From positions 4,543,001 to 4,607,000 of the forward strand of contig NZ_JARUBM010000002.1 in NCBI RefSeq assembly GCF_029626175.1: DNA of 64,000 nt, given 5' to 3'. The stretch's first letter is position 1. Every line of letters starts with the position of its first letter. Origin of the DNA: Micromonospora sp. WMMD1082. GTDB taxonomy: Bacteria; Actinomycetota; Actinomycetes; Mycobacteriales; Micromonosporaceae. Shown piece after piece: positions 1-8,996 of the stretch. A program made the position numbers and the translations under genes. The notes under the pieces were generated by a model. That model saw only the letters and a list, made by a program, of their open reading frames with translations, did not search any database and had not been told where the DNA came from.

Positions 1-464
1 CCGTCCTGCTGGGCTGCATCGACTCGCGGGTGCCGCTGGAGGCGATCTTCGACCAGACCTTCGGCTCGATCTGCGTGATCCGCACCGGTGCCCATGTGCT
101 GGACCGGGCGGTGCTCGGCTCGATCGAGTACGTGGTCGAGGCGCTGGGCGTACCGCTGGTGATGGTGCTGGGACACGAGCGCTGCGGCGCGGTGGAGGCG
201 ACGGTCGAGGCGCTGCGCTCCGGGCGGCGACCGGAGGGTGCGCTGGCCCACCTGGTCGACCGGATCGCGCCTGCGGTGACCGAGGTGGGGGTGGACGACC
301 CGCAGGTGCGGCCCCTGGCGATCCGCCGTCACGTCGCCCGCACGGTCGCCACGCTGCGCGCCGACCCGCTGCTGGCGGAGCCGGTCGACGCCGGCCGGGT
401 CGCGGTCACCGGCGCCCTCTACGACCTCGCCACCGGCGAGGTCGCCCTCCTCGACCCGCCGTGA
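1..464 (+). CDS. Beta-carbonic anhydrase, 3' portion
   Basis: Zinc enzyme interconverting CO2 and bicarbonate in the cytoplasm. The gene enters from the left edge: the open frame (bases in phase with position 3) begins inside the family motif CIDSR, where Cys binds zinc and the Asp-Arg pair acts in catalysis. The second zinc site is seen as GHERCGAV, with His and Cys spaced as in beta-class enzymes. About 154 residues are visible, so roughly the first quarter is missing upstream. The carboxyl end ALYDLATGEVALL is typical of the family. The stop is TGA at 462-464. The family is clear; the physiological role is not. Confidence 0.9.
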   Translation, partial: VLLGCIDSRVPLEAIFDQTFGSICVIRTGAHVLDRAVLGSIEYVVEALGVPLVMVLGHERCGAVEATVEALRSGRRPEGALAHLVDRIAPAVTEVGVDDPQVRPLAIRRHVARTVATLRADPLLAEPVDAGRVAVTGALYDLATGEVALLDPP

Positions 465-539
465 CGCGCGCCCGGTGGGGACGACGAACGCCCGCCGGGT
501 GCGACCCGGCGGGCGTTCACAGGCGGTGCGGGGAGGGGA

Positions 540-869
540 TCAGCCCTCGAAGACGCCGGCCTCGACCAGGCGCTTCTCGGTGGCGTCCCAGCCGTCACCC
601 GGGTGGGTGGCGTTGAGGCCGTTGATCTCCGCCCGGATCTTGGCGGCGTGGCCGGCGGCGGCCAGCACCCGGATCTCCTCGACGAAGGCCTCGGAGTCGG
701 TGCGCAGGTGCGCCGTCTTGCCGTTGGTCAGGTTCCGCACGTAGGCGTGCTTGCCGCCGTTGAGCGGGATGAGGTACTTGAACTCGCCCAGCACGCTGAG
801 GGCGCCACCCTGGCCAGCCTGGCCGGCCCGGACTGACGCGCGCGCGGTCTTAGAGGTGTTGCTCGCCAC
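540..869 (-). CDS. Small conserved actinobacterial protein, function unknown
   Basis: A 109-residue protein starting at GTG (869-867) behind an AAGGAG ribosome site at 883-878, eight bases upstream. The frame stays open further upstream, but that part is arginine-rich and lacks a ribosome site, so I reject the longer reading. The product has a Ser/Thr/Ala-rich head, then a compact region with FKYLIPLNGGKHAYVRNL and KTAHLRTDSEAFVEEIRVLA, and ends GVFEG. No signal peptide, membrane segment or catalytic motif is visible. It looks like a conserved hypothetical of actinomycetes; I assign no function. It is divergent from the DUF3145 gene. Confidence 0.7.
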   Translation of the reverse strand: MASNTSKTARASVRAGQAGQGGALSVLGEFKYLIPLNGGKHAYVRNLTNGKTAHLRTDSEAFVEEIRVLAAAGHAAKIRAEINGLNATHPGDGWDATEKRLVEAGVFEG

Positions 870-1181
870 GGAGGTACTCCTTGCAAGACGTACGGAGGAC
901 GAAACGTCCGGGGGCTGGTGCGGGCGGCACCGGATGGGTGAGACCCGCAGAGGCTTACGCGGCACAGGCCGCCGATGGAACTGTACACGACCCACGATCC
1001 CGGCTGGTCATCGCGGGCGTCAGGAGGTGGAACGGCAGTCACCTGTCCGGGTATTCCGGCCGGCGGATTTCTCGATTCCCTGGCGCACCATCCGTCACAC
1101 CAGTCATCATGTGTTCCAGCAACGCACCCGGCTCGGGCGAGGTCGTAGGGGAAGACGCACCTCGCACTCCGGGAGGTCACC
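870..1181. other. Divergent intergenic region
   Basis: About 310 bases between two divergent genes. It must hold both promoters, but I see no convincing -35/-10 pair, hairpin or additional coding frame with a ribosome site. Confidence 0.4.
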
Positions 1182-1673
1182 GTGCCAACGCGTGGCGTCG
1201 TATACGTCCACTCGACCCCGCTCGCCGTGTGCTCACACGTCGAGTGGGCGATCGCGCGCGTCCTCGCCGCGCCGGTCGATTTGCAGTGGACGGCCCAGCC
1301 CGTCGATCCCGGCGCCCGGCGCGCCGAGTGCGGGTGGTCCGGCCGCCCGGGAACGGGCGCCGAGCTGGCCGCTGCCCTCCGGCAGTGGCCCATGATCCGT
1401 TTCGAGGTCACCGAGGAGCCCAGTCCGGGCGCCGACGGCGAGCGCTTCATGTACGTCCCGGGCCGGGGGTTGTTCCGGGCGACCGTGGGCGCCGCCGGGG
1501 ACATCCAGCTCGGCGAGGACCGGTTGCGCAGCATCATGGCCGGCGCGCGGGCACCCGAGGCCCTCGCGCACGCCCTGGACAAGGCGCTCGGCACCGCGTG
1601 GGACGCCGAGCTGGAGCCGTACCGCTACGCCGGTGACGGCGCGCCGGTGACGCTGCTCACCCGGGTGGGCTGA
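1182..1673 (+). CDS. DUF3145 family protein
   Basis: A 163-residue protein starting at GTG 1182 after a GGGAGG site at 1171-1176. It opens with RGVVYVHSTPLAVCSHVEWA and carries MIRFEVTEEPSPG, RFMYVPGRGLFRA and a helical carboxyl end, the pattern I recognise as DUF3145, a single-domain family confined to actinobacteria with no known biochemical role. It has no signal peptide or membrane segment. It stands alone between a small conserved gene on the opposite strand and the GH3 lipoprotein 65 bases downstream. Confidence 0.85.
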   Translation: MPTRGVVYVHSTPLAVCSHVEWAIARVLAAPVDLQWTAQPVDPGARRAECGWSGRPGTGAELAAALRQWPMIRFEVTEEPSPGADGERFMYVPGRGLFRATVGAAGDIQLGEDRLRSIMAGARAPEALAHALDKALGTAWDAELEPYRYAGDGAPVTLLTRVG

Positions 1674-1737
1674 GTGCCAGCGCCGCGGGCCGCCCCGACC
1701 TAGGTCGAGTTGCCCCGATACGCGGCGAGCTGGTGGG

Positions 1738-3471
1738 ATGGTCCGCGTGTCGACTACCCCTCGGCGTGTCGCCGCCGCGTTCGTCCTCGTGACCACGCTG
1801 CTCGTCGCCGGCTGCTCCGGGCCCGGGCAGCGACCCGGGGCGAGCCCCACCTCGGCCCCGGTCACGGAGCCCGCGCCGCCGTCGAGCGCCCCGCCGGCAG
1901 ACCCGGCCACCCTGGCCGCCGCCCTCGTCGCCGAACTCGCCGACGAGGACCTGGTCGGCCAGGTGCTGATGCCGTACGCGTACGGCGACCAGGCGACGAA
2001 GGTCTCGGCCGGCTCGGCGGCCGGCAACCGGGCCCTGGGCGGGGTGGACACGCCGGCCGAGATGATCGAGAAGTACCGGCTCGGCGGGCTGATCCTGGTG
2101 GGCTTCAGCGCGGACGATCCGACCCGGGGCAACCAGGAGACCACCAACGTCGACAACCCGAAGCAGGTCCGGAAGCTGACCACCGGGCTGCGCGAGGCCG
2201 CCGGGAAGCTGCCCGCCGGTGCCGCGCCCTTCCTGATCGGCACCGACCAGGAGTACGGGATCGTCACCCGGATCACCGACGGGGTCACCATGCTGCCCAG
2301 TGCGCTCGGCGCCGGGGCCGCGAATGATCCGGCGCTGACCGAGGCCGCCTGGCGTGCCGCCGGCACCGAGCTGGCCGCCATGGGCGTCAACGTCGACTTC
2401 GCGCCGGTGGCCGACGTGCTGGTCACCCGCAGCACCGTGATCGGGAGCCGGTCGTTCGGCGCGGACCCGCAGCGGGCGGGCGAGCAGGTTGGCGGCGCGG
2501 TACGCGGGCTGCAGACCGCCGGGGTCGCGGCCACTCTCAAGCACTTCCCGGGCCACGGCCACAGCGCCGCCGACTCGCACAAGGACCTGCCGGTGCTCGG
2601 CCAGCCCCGCGGCCGGCTGGCCACCGAGGCCTGGCCGCCGTTCACCGCCGGCATCGAGGCCGGCGCACTGGCCGTGATGTCCGCCCACCTGGACGTGCGC
2701 TCGGTCGACCCGGGGGTGGCCGCGACCTTCTCGTACAAGCTGCTCACCGAGGTGCTGCGGGGGGAACTCGGCTTCCAGGGTGTAGTGATCACCGACGGGA
2801 TGAACATGCCACCGGCCCGTCGCTGGGGCCCCGGCGAGGCGGCGGTCCGCGCGTTGAAGGCCGGCAACGACCTGATCCTCATGCCCCCGCACGTCGGGCA
2901 GGCGTACGACGGGCTGCTGACGGCGCTGCGGGACGGCTCGCTGCCCCGCGGCCGGCTGGTGGAGGCGGCCACCCGCGTGCTGACCATGAAGTTCACCCTG
3001 GCCGACGGGCCCGTGCCGGAGCTGTCCACGCTGGGCGCCCCGGCCCACCGCGAGGCGGCCCGCGCCCTGGCCGCCGCCGCGGTCACCATGCTGCGCGGCA
3101 ACTGCGACACCGCCGGGATCCGCGGCCCGGTCACGGTCACCTCCTCGGCCGGGCGGGCGCACACCCGGGCGGCGTTGACCGAGGCACTGACCTCGGCCGG
3201 GGTGAAGGTGGTGCCCAGCGGTGGCACGGTCATCCACCTGGTCGGGTACGGCGACGGCGCCGACGATCTGCGGGCCGGCGCGGCCGTCACCGTCGCCATG
3301 GACACCCCGTACGTGCTGGCCAGGGCGACGTCGCCGACCCTGCTGGCCACCTACTCGTCGAGCCGGGTCTCGATGGCGGCGCTCGCCGACGTGCTCGCCG
3401 GCAAGGCCCGCCCGCAGGGACGCGCCCCGGTCACGGTGACCGGGCTGCCCGCCACCACCTGCGACAGCTGA
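1738..3471 (+). CDS. Glycoside hydrolase family 3 lipoprotein (beta-N-acetylhexosaminidase-like)
   Basis: A 577-residue exported glycosidase, probably acting on N-acetylglucosamine-containing wall material. The amino end has RR, a hydrophobic stretch and the lipobox LVAGC (Cys26), so it should be lipid-anchored outside the membrane. A Ser/Pro/Ala-rich linker precedes the GH3 barrel. The NagZ-type motif KHFPGHG...DSH starts at residue 268 and supplies the His-Asp acid/base dyad; the nucleophile is expected at Asp353 in VITDGMNM. The length exceeds cytoplasmic NagZ (about 340-400 aa); the extra ~150 carboxyl residues form a GH3-C-like region. ATG 1738 and GTG 1747 are both possible starts. Confidence 0.85.
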   Translation: MVRVSTTPRRVAAAFVLVTTLLVAGCSGPGQRPGASPTSAPVTEPAPPSSAPPADPATLAAALVAELADEDLVGQVLMPYAYGDQATKVSAGSAAGNRALGGVDTPAEMIEKYRLGGLILVGFSADDPTRGNQETTNVDNPKQVRKLTTGLREAAGKLPAGAAPFLIGTDQEYGIVTRITDGVTMLPSALGAGAANDPALTEAAWRAAGTELAAMGVNVDFAPVADVLVTRSTVIGSRSFGADPQRAGEQVGGAVRGLQTAGVAATLKHFPGHGHSAADSHKDLPVLGQPRGRLATEAWPPFTAGIEAGALAVMSAHLDVRSVDPGVAATFSYKLLTEVLRGELGFQGVVITDGMNMPPARRWGPGEAAVRALKAGNDLILMPPHVGQAYDGLLTALRDGSLPRGRLVEAATRVLTMKFTLADGPVPELSTLGAPAHREAARALAAAAVTMLRGNCDTAGIRGPVTVTSSAGRAHTRAALTEALTSAGVKVVPSGGTVIHLVGYGDGADDLRAGAAVTVAMDTPYVLARATSPTLLATYSSSRVSMAALADVLAGKARPQGRAPVTVTGLPATTCDS

Positions 3472-3490
3472 CGCCCCGGCCGGTCGCGGG

Positions 3491-3585
3491 CCGGCATGTC
3501 GCCAGCGGGCATGGTGTCGCGGGTCGGCCGGGTGTCGCGGCCGGGCACGGTGTCGGCGGCGGGCACGGTGTCGCGGGCCGGCCGG
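3491..3585. repeat. Degenerate ~18-bp minisatellite between convergent genes
   Basis: About five imperfect copies of a unit like GGGCACGGTGTCGCGG, with GGGCAT, GGCCGG and GTCGGC variants, fill most of the short gap between the GH3 gene and fabF. No reading frame with a ribosome site runs through it. Confidence 0.5.
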
Positions 3586-3639
3586 GAATGGCGACGGCCC
3601 CCTGCCGACGCCGAGGTGCGCCGGCAGGAGGCCGTGCGG

Positions 3640-4866
3640 TCAGGGCCGCGTGAAGACGAGCGCCACGTTGTGGCCGCCGAAACCGAACGAGTTGTTCAGC
3701 GCGGCGGGCACGTCCAGCTGGCGGGGCTTGTTGGCAGCCACGTCCAGGGTGAGGCGGTCGTCGGGGTCGTCCAGGTTGATCGTCGGGGGCACCACGCCGT
3801 CGCGGATCGCCAGGATGGTGGCGATCGACTCCAGCGCACCGGCGGCACCGAGCAGGTGACCGGACATGGACTTGGTGGCGGTGAGCACCGGGTGGTCGCC
3901 CAGCGCGGTACGCAGCGCGGTGATCTCCGCGAGGTCGCCCACCGGGGTCGACGTGGCGTGCGCGTTGACGTGCACGATGTCGGCCTTCGCGACGTCCGCG
4001 TCGGAGATCGCCTTCGCGATGGCCCGGATCGCGCCGGCGCCCTCCGGATGCGGCTGGACGATGTCGTAGCCGTCGGAGGTGATGCCCGCGCCGGCCAGCC
4101 GCGCGTACACCCGGGCGCCCCGGGCGGCCGCGTGCTCGGCCCGTTCCAGTACCACGATGCCGGAGCCCTCGCCGAGGACGAAGCCGTCCCGGCCCTTGTC
4201 CCACGGCCGGGAGGCCCGCTCCGGGTCGTCGTTGCGGGTCGACATGGCCCGCATCGAGGCGAAACCGGCGATCGGCAGCGGGTGGATCACCGCCTCGGTG
4301 CCGCCGGCCACCACCACGTCGGCGCGGCCGGCCCGGATCATGTCCAGCCCCAACGCGATCGCCTCGGCGCCGGTGGCGCAGGCGCTGGCCACCGAGTGCA
4401 CACCCGCCTGCGCACCGAGCTCCAGGCCCACCCAGGCGGCCGGACCGTTGGGCATCAGCATGGGCACGGTGTGCGGGGAGACCCGCCGCGGGCCGGACGC
4501 CTCCAGGATGTCGTCCTGAGCGAGCAGGGTGACCGCGCCGCCGATGCCGGAACCGATGCTGACCCCCAGCCGCTCCCCGTCCAACCCGGCGTCGGCCAGC
4601 CCGGCGTCGGCCCAGGCCTGGTGGGCAGCGATCAGGGCGATCGCCTCGGAGCGGTCCAGCCGGCGCAGCTTCACCCGGTCCAGCAGGGTGGCCGGCTCCA
4701 CCGCCAGCTCGGCGGCGATCCGGACCGGCAGTTGCCCGGCCCACTCCTGGGTGAGCGCACCCACCCCGGAGCGGCCGGCGAGCATGGCGTCCCAGGTCGA
4801 CGCGACGTCCCCGCCCAGCGGGGTGGTCGCGCCGAGCCCGGTGACGACGACGTCGATGCGACTCAT
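3640..4866 (-). CDS. fabF: Beta-ketoacyl-ACP synthase II
   Basis: Elongating condensing enzyme of type II fatty acid synthesis: it joins malonyl-ACP to acyl-ACP with loss of CO2. It has 408 residues, the usual length. The catalytic Cys lies at about 173 in ASACATGAEA; the two catalytic His residues are in NAHATSTPVGD and HLLGAAGALES; the glycine-rich end NSFGFGGHNVALVF is also typical. The start ATG is at 4866, two bases after the acpP stop, so it is probably translated from the same transcript. It is the last gene of the fabD-fabH-acpP-fabF operon. Confidence 0.95.
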   Translation of the reverse strand: MSRIDVVVTGLGATTPLGGDVASTWDAMLAGRSGVGALTQEWAGQLPVRIAAELAVEPATLLDRVKLRRLDRSEAIALIAAHQAWADAGLADAGLDGERLGVSIGSGIGGAVTLLAQDDILEASGPRRVSPHTVPMLMPNGPAAWVGLELGAQAGVHSVASACATGAEAIALGLDMIRAGRADVVVAGGTEAVIHPLPIAGFASMRAMSTRNDDPERASRPWDKGRDGFVLGEGSGIVVLERAEHAAARGARVYARLAGAGITSDGYDIVQPHPEGAGAIRAIAKAISDADVAKADIVHVNAHATSTPVGDLAEITALRTALGDHPVLTATKSMSGHLLGAAGALESIATILAIRDGVVPPTINLDDPDDRLTLDVAANKPRQLDVPAALNNSFGFGGHNVALVFTRP

Positions 4867-4868
4867 GA

Positions 4869-5108
4869 TCAGGACTGCGCCTCGATGTAGCTCACGGCGT
4901 CCCCGACGGTCTTGAGGTTCTGCACCTCGTTGTCCGGGATCTTGACGCCGAACTTCTCCTCGGCCGCCACCACGACCTCCACCATGGAGAGCGAGTCGAC
5001 GTCCAGGTCGTCGGTGAAGGACTTCCCCTCGGCCACGTCGTCCGGGTTCACCCCGGCAACCTCTTCGAGGATCTCGGCGAGGCCGGCGGTGATCTCGTCA
5101 CGGGTCAT
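4869..5108 (-). CDS. acpP: Acyl carrier protein
   Basis: Acidic 79-residue carrier that holds growing acyl chains on a 4'-phosphopantetheine arm. The attachment Ser is residue 39 in the motif DLDVDSLSMVE. The four-helix layout and net negative charge fit the family. The start ATG at 5108 follows GAGAGGAAC on the minus strand. It lies between fabH (82 bases upstream) and fabF (2 bases downstream), as in streptomycete FAS II operons. Confidence 0.95.
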   Translation of the reverse strand: MTRDEITAGLAEILEEVAGVNPDDVAEGKSFTDDLDVDSLSMVEVVVAAEEKFGVKIPDNEVQNLKTVGDAVSYIEAQS

Positions 5109-5190
5109 TGCGGTGGGTTCCTCTCATCGGGTTTCTCGACGGGGCGGCGACGCCACCCGTCGCTCCTCGGCGCCGCGCGCCGCGGGGGTA

Positions 5191-6135
5191 TCAGGGGCAA
5201 CGGACGACCTGACCGGCGTAGGTCAGGCCGCCGCCGAAGCCGAACAGCAGCACCGGGGCGCCCGAGGGCACCTCGCGGCGCTCGACCAGCTTGGACAGCG
5301 CCAGCGGGATGCTGGCCGCGGAGGTGTTGCCGGACTCGACGATGTCCTTGGCGACGATCGCCTGCGGGATGTTCAGCCGCTTGGCGATGCCGTCGATGAT
5401 CCGGGCGTTGGCCTGGTGCGGCACGAACGCGGCCAGCTCGGACGGGTCGACGCCGGCCCGTTCACACGCCTGCAGGGCCAGCGGTGCCAGCGCCGTGGTG
5501 GCCCAGCGGAACACCGCCTGGCCCTCCTGGGCGATGTACGGCCGCCAACCCTCGATGCGTACCGCGTCGCCGCGCTCCGGCACCGAACCCCACACCACCG
5601 GACCGACGCCGGACGGCTCGCCCTCGGCGGCCGCGGTGACCACGGCGGCACCCGCGCCGTCACCGAAGATGATGCAGGTGGAGCGGTCGGTCCAGTCGGT
5701 GAACTCGGACAGCTTCTCCGCGCCGATCACCAGGGCGTTGCGCGACGCACCGGCCCGGATCGCGTGGTCCACGGTGCCCAGCGCGTACGCGAAGCCGGAG
5801 CAGGCGGTGTTGACGTCGTACGCCCCGGGGGCGGTGATGCCCAGCTTGGCGGCGACCCGGCAGGCGACGTTGGGGCTGCGGTCGACCGAGGTGCAGGTGG
5901 CGACCACGACCAGGTCGATGTCGGTGGCGGTCAGGCCCGAGTTGGCCAGCGCCTTGTCGGCGGCGGCCGCGGCCATGTCGGCGACCGTCTCGTCACCGGC
6001 GACCCGCCGGGACGCGATGCCGACCCGGTCGCGGATCCACTCGTCGCTGGTCTCCACCAGCTGGGCGATCTCGTCGTTGGTCACCACCCGCGACGGCTGG
6101 TAGTGCCCCAGGGACAAGATCCGGCTGCCCGTCAT
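5191..6135 (-). CDS. fabH: Beta-ketoacyl-ACP synthase III
   Basis: Initiating condensing enzyme of FAS II, joining an acyl-CoA primer to malonyl-ACP; in actinomycetes branched primers are usual. It has 314 residues. Catalytic Cys112 is in NTACSGFAYALG; the His is in FVPHQANARI and the Asn in ESGNTSAASIPLAL, giving the Cys-His-Asn triad of the family. The ATG start at 6135 overlaps the fabD stop by four bases (ATGA), showing translational coupling. Confidence 0.95.
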   Translation of the reverse strand: MTGSRILSLGHYQPSRVVTNDEIAQLVETSDEWIRDRVGIASRRVAGDETVADMAAAAADKALANSGLTATDIDLVVVATCTSVDRSPNVACRVAAKLGITAPGAYDVNTACSGFAYALGTVDHAIRAGASRNALVIGAEKLSEFTDWTDRSTCIIFGDGAGAAVVTAAAEGEPSGVGPVVWGSVPERGDAVRIEGWRPYIAQEGQAVFRWATTALAPLALQACERAGVDPSELAAFVPHQANARIIDGIAKRLNIPQAIVAKDIVESGNTSAASIPLALSKLVERREVPSGAPVLLFGFGGGLTYAGQVVRCP

Positions 6136-7130
6136 GACGGGGCCTCCCCACCATCGGTCTCGTCACGAGACGTGTTCGGACTGTTGTCGGTGACTCGTTC
6201 TCCGCCGGTCGCCGGGCCGTGCCGGGCGATCAGGTCGCGGGCGGCGGGCAGGTCGTCCGGGGTGTTCAGGGTGACGATCTCCGGCGCGCCCGCGCCCTTG
6301 AGTTCGCGCTTGACCAGCCCGGCGAGCGTGCCGGCGGGCGGCAGCTCGATCACGCCGGTCACGCCGAGGCTGGCGAGCGTGGCCATGCAGAGATCCCAGC
6401 GGACCGGGGCGGTGACCTGGCGGACCAGCCGCTGGAGCAGCTCCCCGCCGCTGCCGATCGCCGTGCCGTCGAGGTTGGACAGCAGGATCCGGGCCGGGTC
6501 GCCGGGGGTGATCGTGGCGGCTGCCGTGGCCAGTGCCACCTCCGCCGGGGCCATGTACGGGGTGTGGAACGCGCCGGCCACCTGGAGCCGGATGACCCGG
6601 GCCCGGGGCGGTGGCTCGGCGGCGAGCTTCTCCAGCCCGGCGACCGCGCCGGCGGCGACGATCTGGCCGGCGCCGTTGCGGTTGGCGACGTGCAGCCCGT
6701 GTCCACTGATCGCGGCGACCACCTCGTCCGGGTCGCCGCCGAGCACGGCGACCATGCCGGTCGGCTCCAGCGCGCAGGCGGCGGCCATCTCCCGGCCGCG
6801 TACGCCGGCGAGGGTGATCGCGGCCTCCGCCGGCAGCGCACCGGCCAGTGCCCCGGCGCCCAGTTCGCCGACGCTGTGCCCGGCGACCAGCGCGACGTCG
6901 TGCACCGGCAGGTGCTCGGCGGCGAGCAGCGACGCGGCGACCAGCAGTGGCTGGGTGCGGGCGGTGTCCCGGACCTCGTCGGCGTCGGCGTCGGTGCCCA
7001 GGTGCACCAGGTCGACACCGGCCAGCGCGGACCACGAACGCAGCCGGGTCTCGGCACCGGTCAGGTCGAGCCAGGAGGTCAGGAAGCCGGGTTTCTGGGA
7101 ACCCTGGCCGGGGCAGAGTACGGCGAGCAC
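6132..7130 (-). CDS. fabD: Malonyl CoA-acyl carrier protein transacylase
   Basis: Transfers malonyl from CoA to ACP to feed the FAS II condensing enzymes. It has 332 residues and begins with the family signature VLCPGQGSQKPGF at a GTG start (7130-7128). The nucleophile is Ser86 in GHSVGE; the partner His is in GAFHTPYM. A Thr/Asp/Glu-rich tail extends past the usual end. It is first in the fabD-fabH-acpP-fabF operon; the 78 bases upstream separate it from the PucR-type regulator gene on the same strand. Confidence 0.95.
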   Translation of the reverse strand: MLAVLCPGQGSQKPGFLTSWLDLTGAETRLRSWSALAGVDLVHLGTDADADEVRDTARTQPLLVAASLLAAEHLPVHDVALVAGHSVGELGAGALAGALPAEAAITLAGVRGREMAAACALEPTGMVAVLGGDPDEVVAAISGHGLHVANRNGAGQIVAAGAVAGLEKLAAEPPPRARVIRLQVAGAFHTPYMAPAEVALATAAATITPGDPARILLSNLDGTAIGSGGELLQRLVRQVTAPVRWDLCMATLASLGVTGVIELPPAGTLAGLVKRELKGAGAPEIVTLNTPDDLPAARDLIARHGPATGGERVTDNSPNTSRDETDGGEAPS

Positions 7131-7157
7131 GTCTATGACTCTCCTGGATACTCATGG

Positions 7158-7205
7158 GTTGCGCTGTGCCGGCTGACACCAAACCGCACTAGGACTCTTG
7201 GTGGG
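7158..7205 (-). promoter_or_regulatory. Candidate fabD operon operator/promoter region
   Basis: The 78-base gap upstream of fabD is visibly less G+C-rich than its surroundings. Read on the minus strand it holds CACCAA and TTGGTG as inverted arms about 16 bases apart, and a nested pair TAGGA/TCCTA. A regulator site here would fit the neighbouring PucR-type gene, whose relatives control fatty acid synthesis. This is inference from symmetry and context. Confidence 0.35.
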
Positions 7206-7208
7206 ATC

Positions 7209-8456
7209 CTACAAAGATTGGCGTTGATCGTCGCCATTCTGTGATCTTTTGTTGACCGGCGGGGTCAATGTCTGAGTTGGCACCACCGGATCGAGTCGCC
7301 CCACGGTCAGCGCGACCCGCAGGGCGAAGGCATCCCGGGGCGCCAGCGGGCTGAACCCGGTGACCTCGGAGATCCGCCGCAGCCGGTAGCGCACGGTGTT
7401 CGGGTGCACGTACAGCGCCCGGGCGGCGCTCTCCAACGTGCCGCCCGCGGCGAAGAAGGCGTCCAGCGTCTCCAGCAGCTCACCGCCGGCGCGGACCAGC
7501 ACCGCGTACACGTCGTGGCGTAGCCGTCGGCGGGCCTCGGCGTCGGCGGCGAGCGCCCGCTCGGGCAGCAGGTCACCGGCGTGGACCGGTCGGGGCGCGG
7601 CCGGCCAGGCCGGCGCCGCCCGGTACCCGGCCAGCGCCGCCCGCGCCGACTCGGTGGCCTCGTCCAGGCTCGGCACCGCCGGACCGACCACCACCGGCCC
7701 GTCGCCGAAGGCGGTCAGCAGCTTGCCGGTGGCCGCGACCGGATCCGCCGCCCCGCCGAGCACGATCACCAGGCGGTCGCCGTGCACGCCGCCGATCACC
7801 TCGGCCCCGATCCGCCGGGCCTGTCGGTAGACGGTGTGCAGCACGGCGGCGACCTCGCCGCCGGGGGAGGGGCCGACCGCCACCGCGACCGGTGGCGCGT
7901 CCGTCCAGCCGAGCGCGGCGGCGCGGCTGGCCAGCACGTCCGGCGAGTCGCCGCGCAGCAGCGCGTCCACCAGCAGGGCCTGCAGCCGGGCGTCCCACGA
8001 GCCGCGCGACTCGGCGGCCCGGGCGTACACCCGGGCGGCGGCGAAGGCGATCTCCCGGGAGAACCGCAGGACCGCCTCGCGCAGCTGTGGCTCCTCGCCG
8101 GGGGCGGCGAGGTCGCTGACCTGCTCCTCGACGACGTCGATCGTGACCTTGATCAGCGCGACGGTCTGCTGCAGGCTGATCGAGCGGGCCAGCGCCTGCG
8201 GCGCCGTGGCGAAGACCTCGTCGGAGACCTCCTGGGTGCCCTCGGTGGCCCCGCCGCCGGCGCGTAACCACTGGACCAGGGAGCGGGCGCCGGCCTGGGC
8301 CACGAGCATCACCCACGAGCGCTGGTCGGCCGGCAACTCGCGGAACCAGGGCAGGGTCTCGTCCATCCGGGCCACGCTCGCGGTGGCCAGCGCGCCGGCC
8401 GCCCGCTCGATCCGGCGCAGCGTGGCCGACAGGTCCGTCCCGCCCGACTCGCTCAC
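7209..8456 (-). CDS. PucR-type transcriptional regulator of fatty acid synthesis (FasR-like)
   Basis: A 415-residue regulator starting at GTG 8456, with AGGCGG upstream; the longer open frame is arginine/proline-rich and rejected. The middle resembles the GGDEF-like region of CdaR/PucR regulators, and the carboxyl end has the helix-turn-helix ALYVHPNTVRYRLRRISEV, characteristic of PucR_C (HTH_30). The gene lies directly upstream of fabD on the same strand, the position of Streptomyces fasR and mycobacterial Rv2242, so activation of the fab operon is the likely role. Target and effector are inferred from the family. Confidence 0.85.
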   Translation of the reverse strand: MSESGGTDLSATLRRIERAAGALATASVARMDETLPWFRELPADQRSWVMLVAQAGARSLVQWLRAGGGATEGTQEVSDEVFATAPQALARSISLQQTVALIKVTIDVVEEQVSDLAAPGEEPQLREAVLRFSREIAFAAARVYARAAESRGSWDARLQALLVDALLRGDSPDVLASRAAALGWTDAPPVAVAVGPSPGGEVAAVLHTVYRQARRIGAEVIGGVHGDRLVIVLGGAADPVAATGKLLTAFGDGPVVVGPAVPSLDEATESARAALAGYRAAPAWPAAPRPVHAGDLLPERALAADAEARRRLRHDVYAVLVRAGGELLETLDAFFAAGGTLESAARALYVHPNTVRYRLRRISEVTGFSPLAPRDAFALRVALTVGRLDPVVPTQTLTPPVNKRSQNGDDQRQSL

Positions 8457-8624
8457 CCGCCTAGCCTGACATGCCCTGACCTGGATCTCGACGGCAGGCA
8501 CCGGGGGTGCCCGTGGGCGCCGACCGGGGTACGCGCCGCGCGGCCCGACGGAGGCGGCCAGTACGGTGACAGGGCACGCCGGGTGGGCACCGGCGGGTGA
8601 GGGCGAGAGTGTGAGGAGACGCCG

Positions 8625-8990
8625 ATGGCGCACGGGGAGGCCGACCACGGCTGCGCCCAGGAGGAGCCGTGCCGACCGGGCCCGCACGAGCAGCCGGCCC
8701 TCGCCATGCACCACCGCCGGCCGCCCGGCCTGACGCATCCGGTCGAACCGGCCGCCGGCCGGTCGCCCGATTGCCCCGAGGACGACGCCGCGCCGGCCCG
8801 CCCGCGCGGCGGCGAGCCGTCGCTGCCCCGGCAGCGGGTCACCGAGCCGCCGCCACCGGCGCAGTCCGGGTCGACGGCCGGCGGCTGCCGCAGTGACCTG
8901 CCCGGCTGGGCGGGTGCGCACCGGCACGGCCCGGTCCGCCCGGCGCATCGCACCGTGCGGCGGGGGCGGCCGCCGGGCCGCTGGTGCTGA
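8625..8990 (+). CDS. Possible small hypothetical protein
   Basis: An ATG at 8625 sits behind GTGAGGAGA with good spacing and opens a 121-residue frame rich in Pro, Arg, His and Gly. It starts MAHGEADHGCAQEEPC and has four Cys, no membrane segment and no motif I recognise. Composition resembles random high-G+C frame, and an opposing frame is also open, so coding status is uncertain. The only support is the ribosome site and its place in an otherwise empty 540-base gap. Confidence 0.3.
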   Translation: MAHGEADHGCAQEEPCRPGPHEQPALAMHHRRPPGLTHPVEPAAGRSPDCPEDDAAPARPRGGEPSLPRQRVTEPPPPAQSGSTAGGCRSDLPGWAGAHRHGPVRPAHRTVRRGRPPGRWC

Positions 8991-8996
8991 AAGGAT

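Noticed and set aside
1233..3350. 705-residue open frame on the minus strand
   Set aside because: Antisense to the GH3 and DUF3145 genes; Ser/Arg/Pro-rich with no motif or ribosome site. A result of high G+C.
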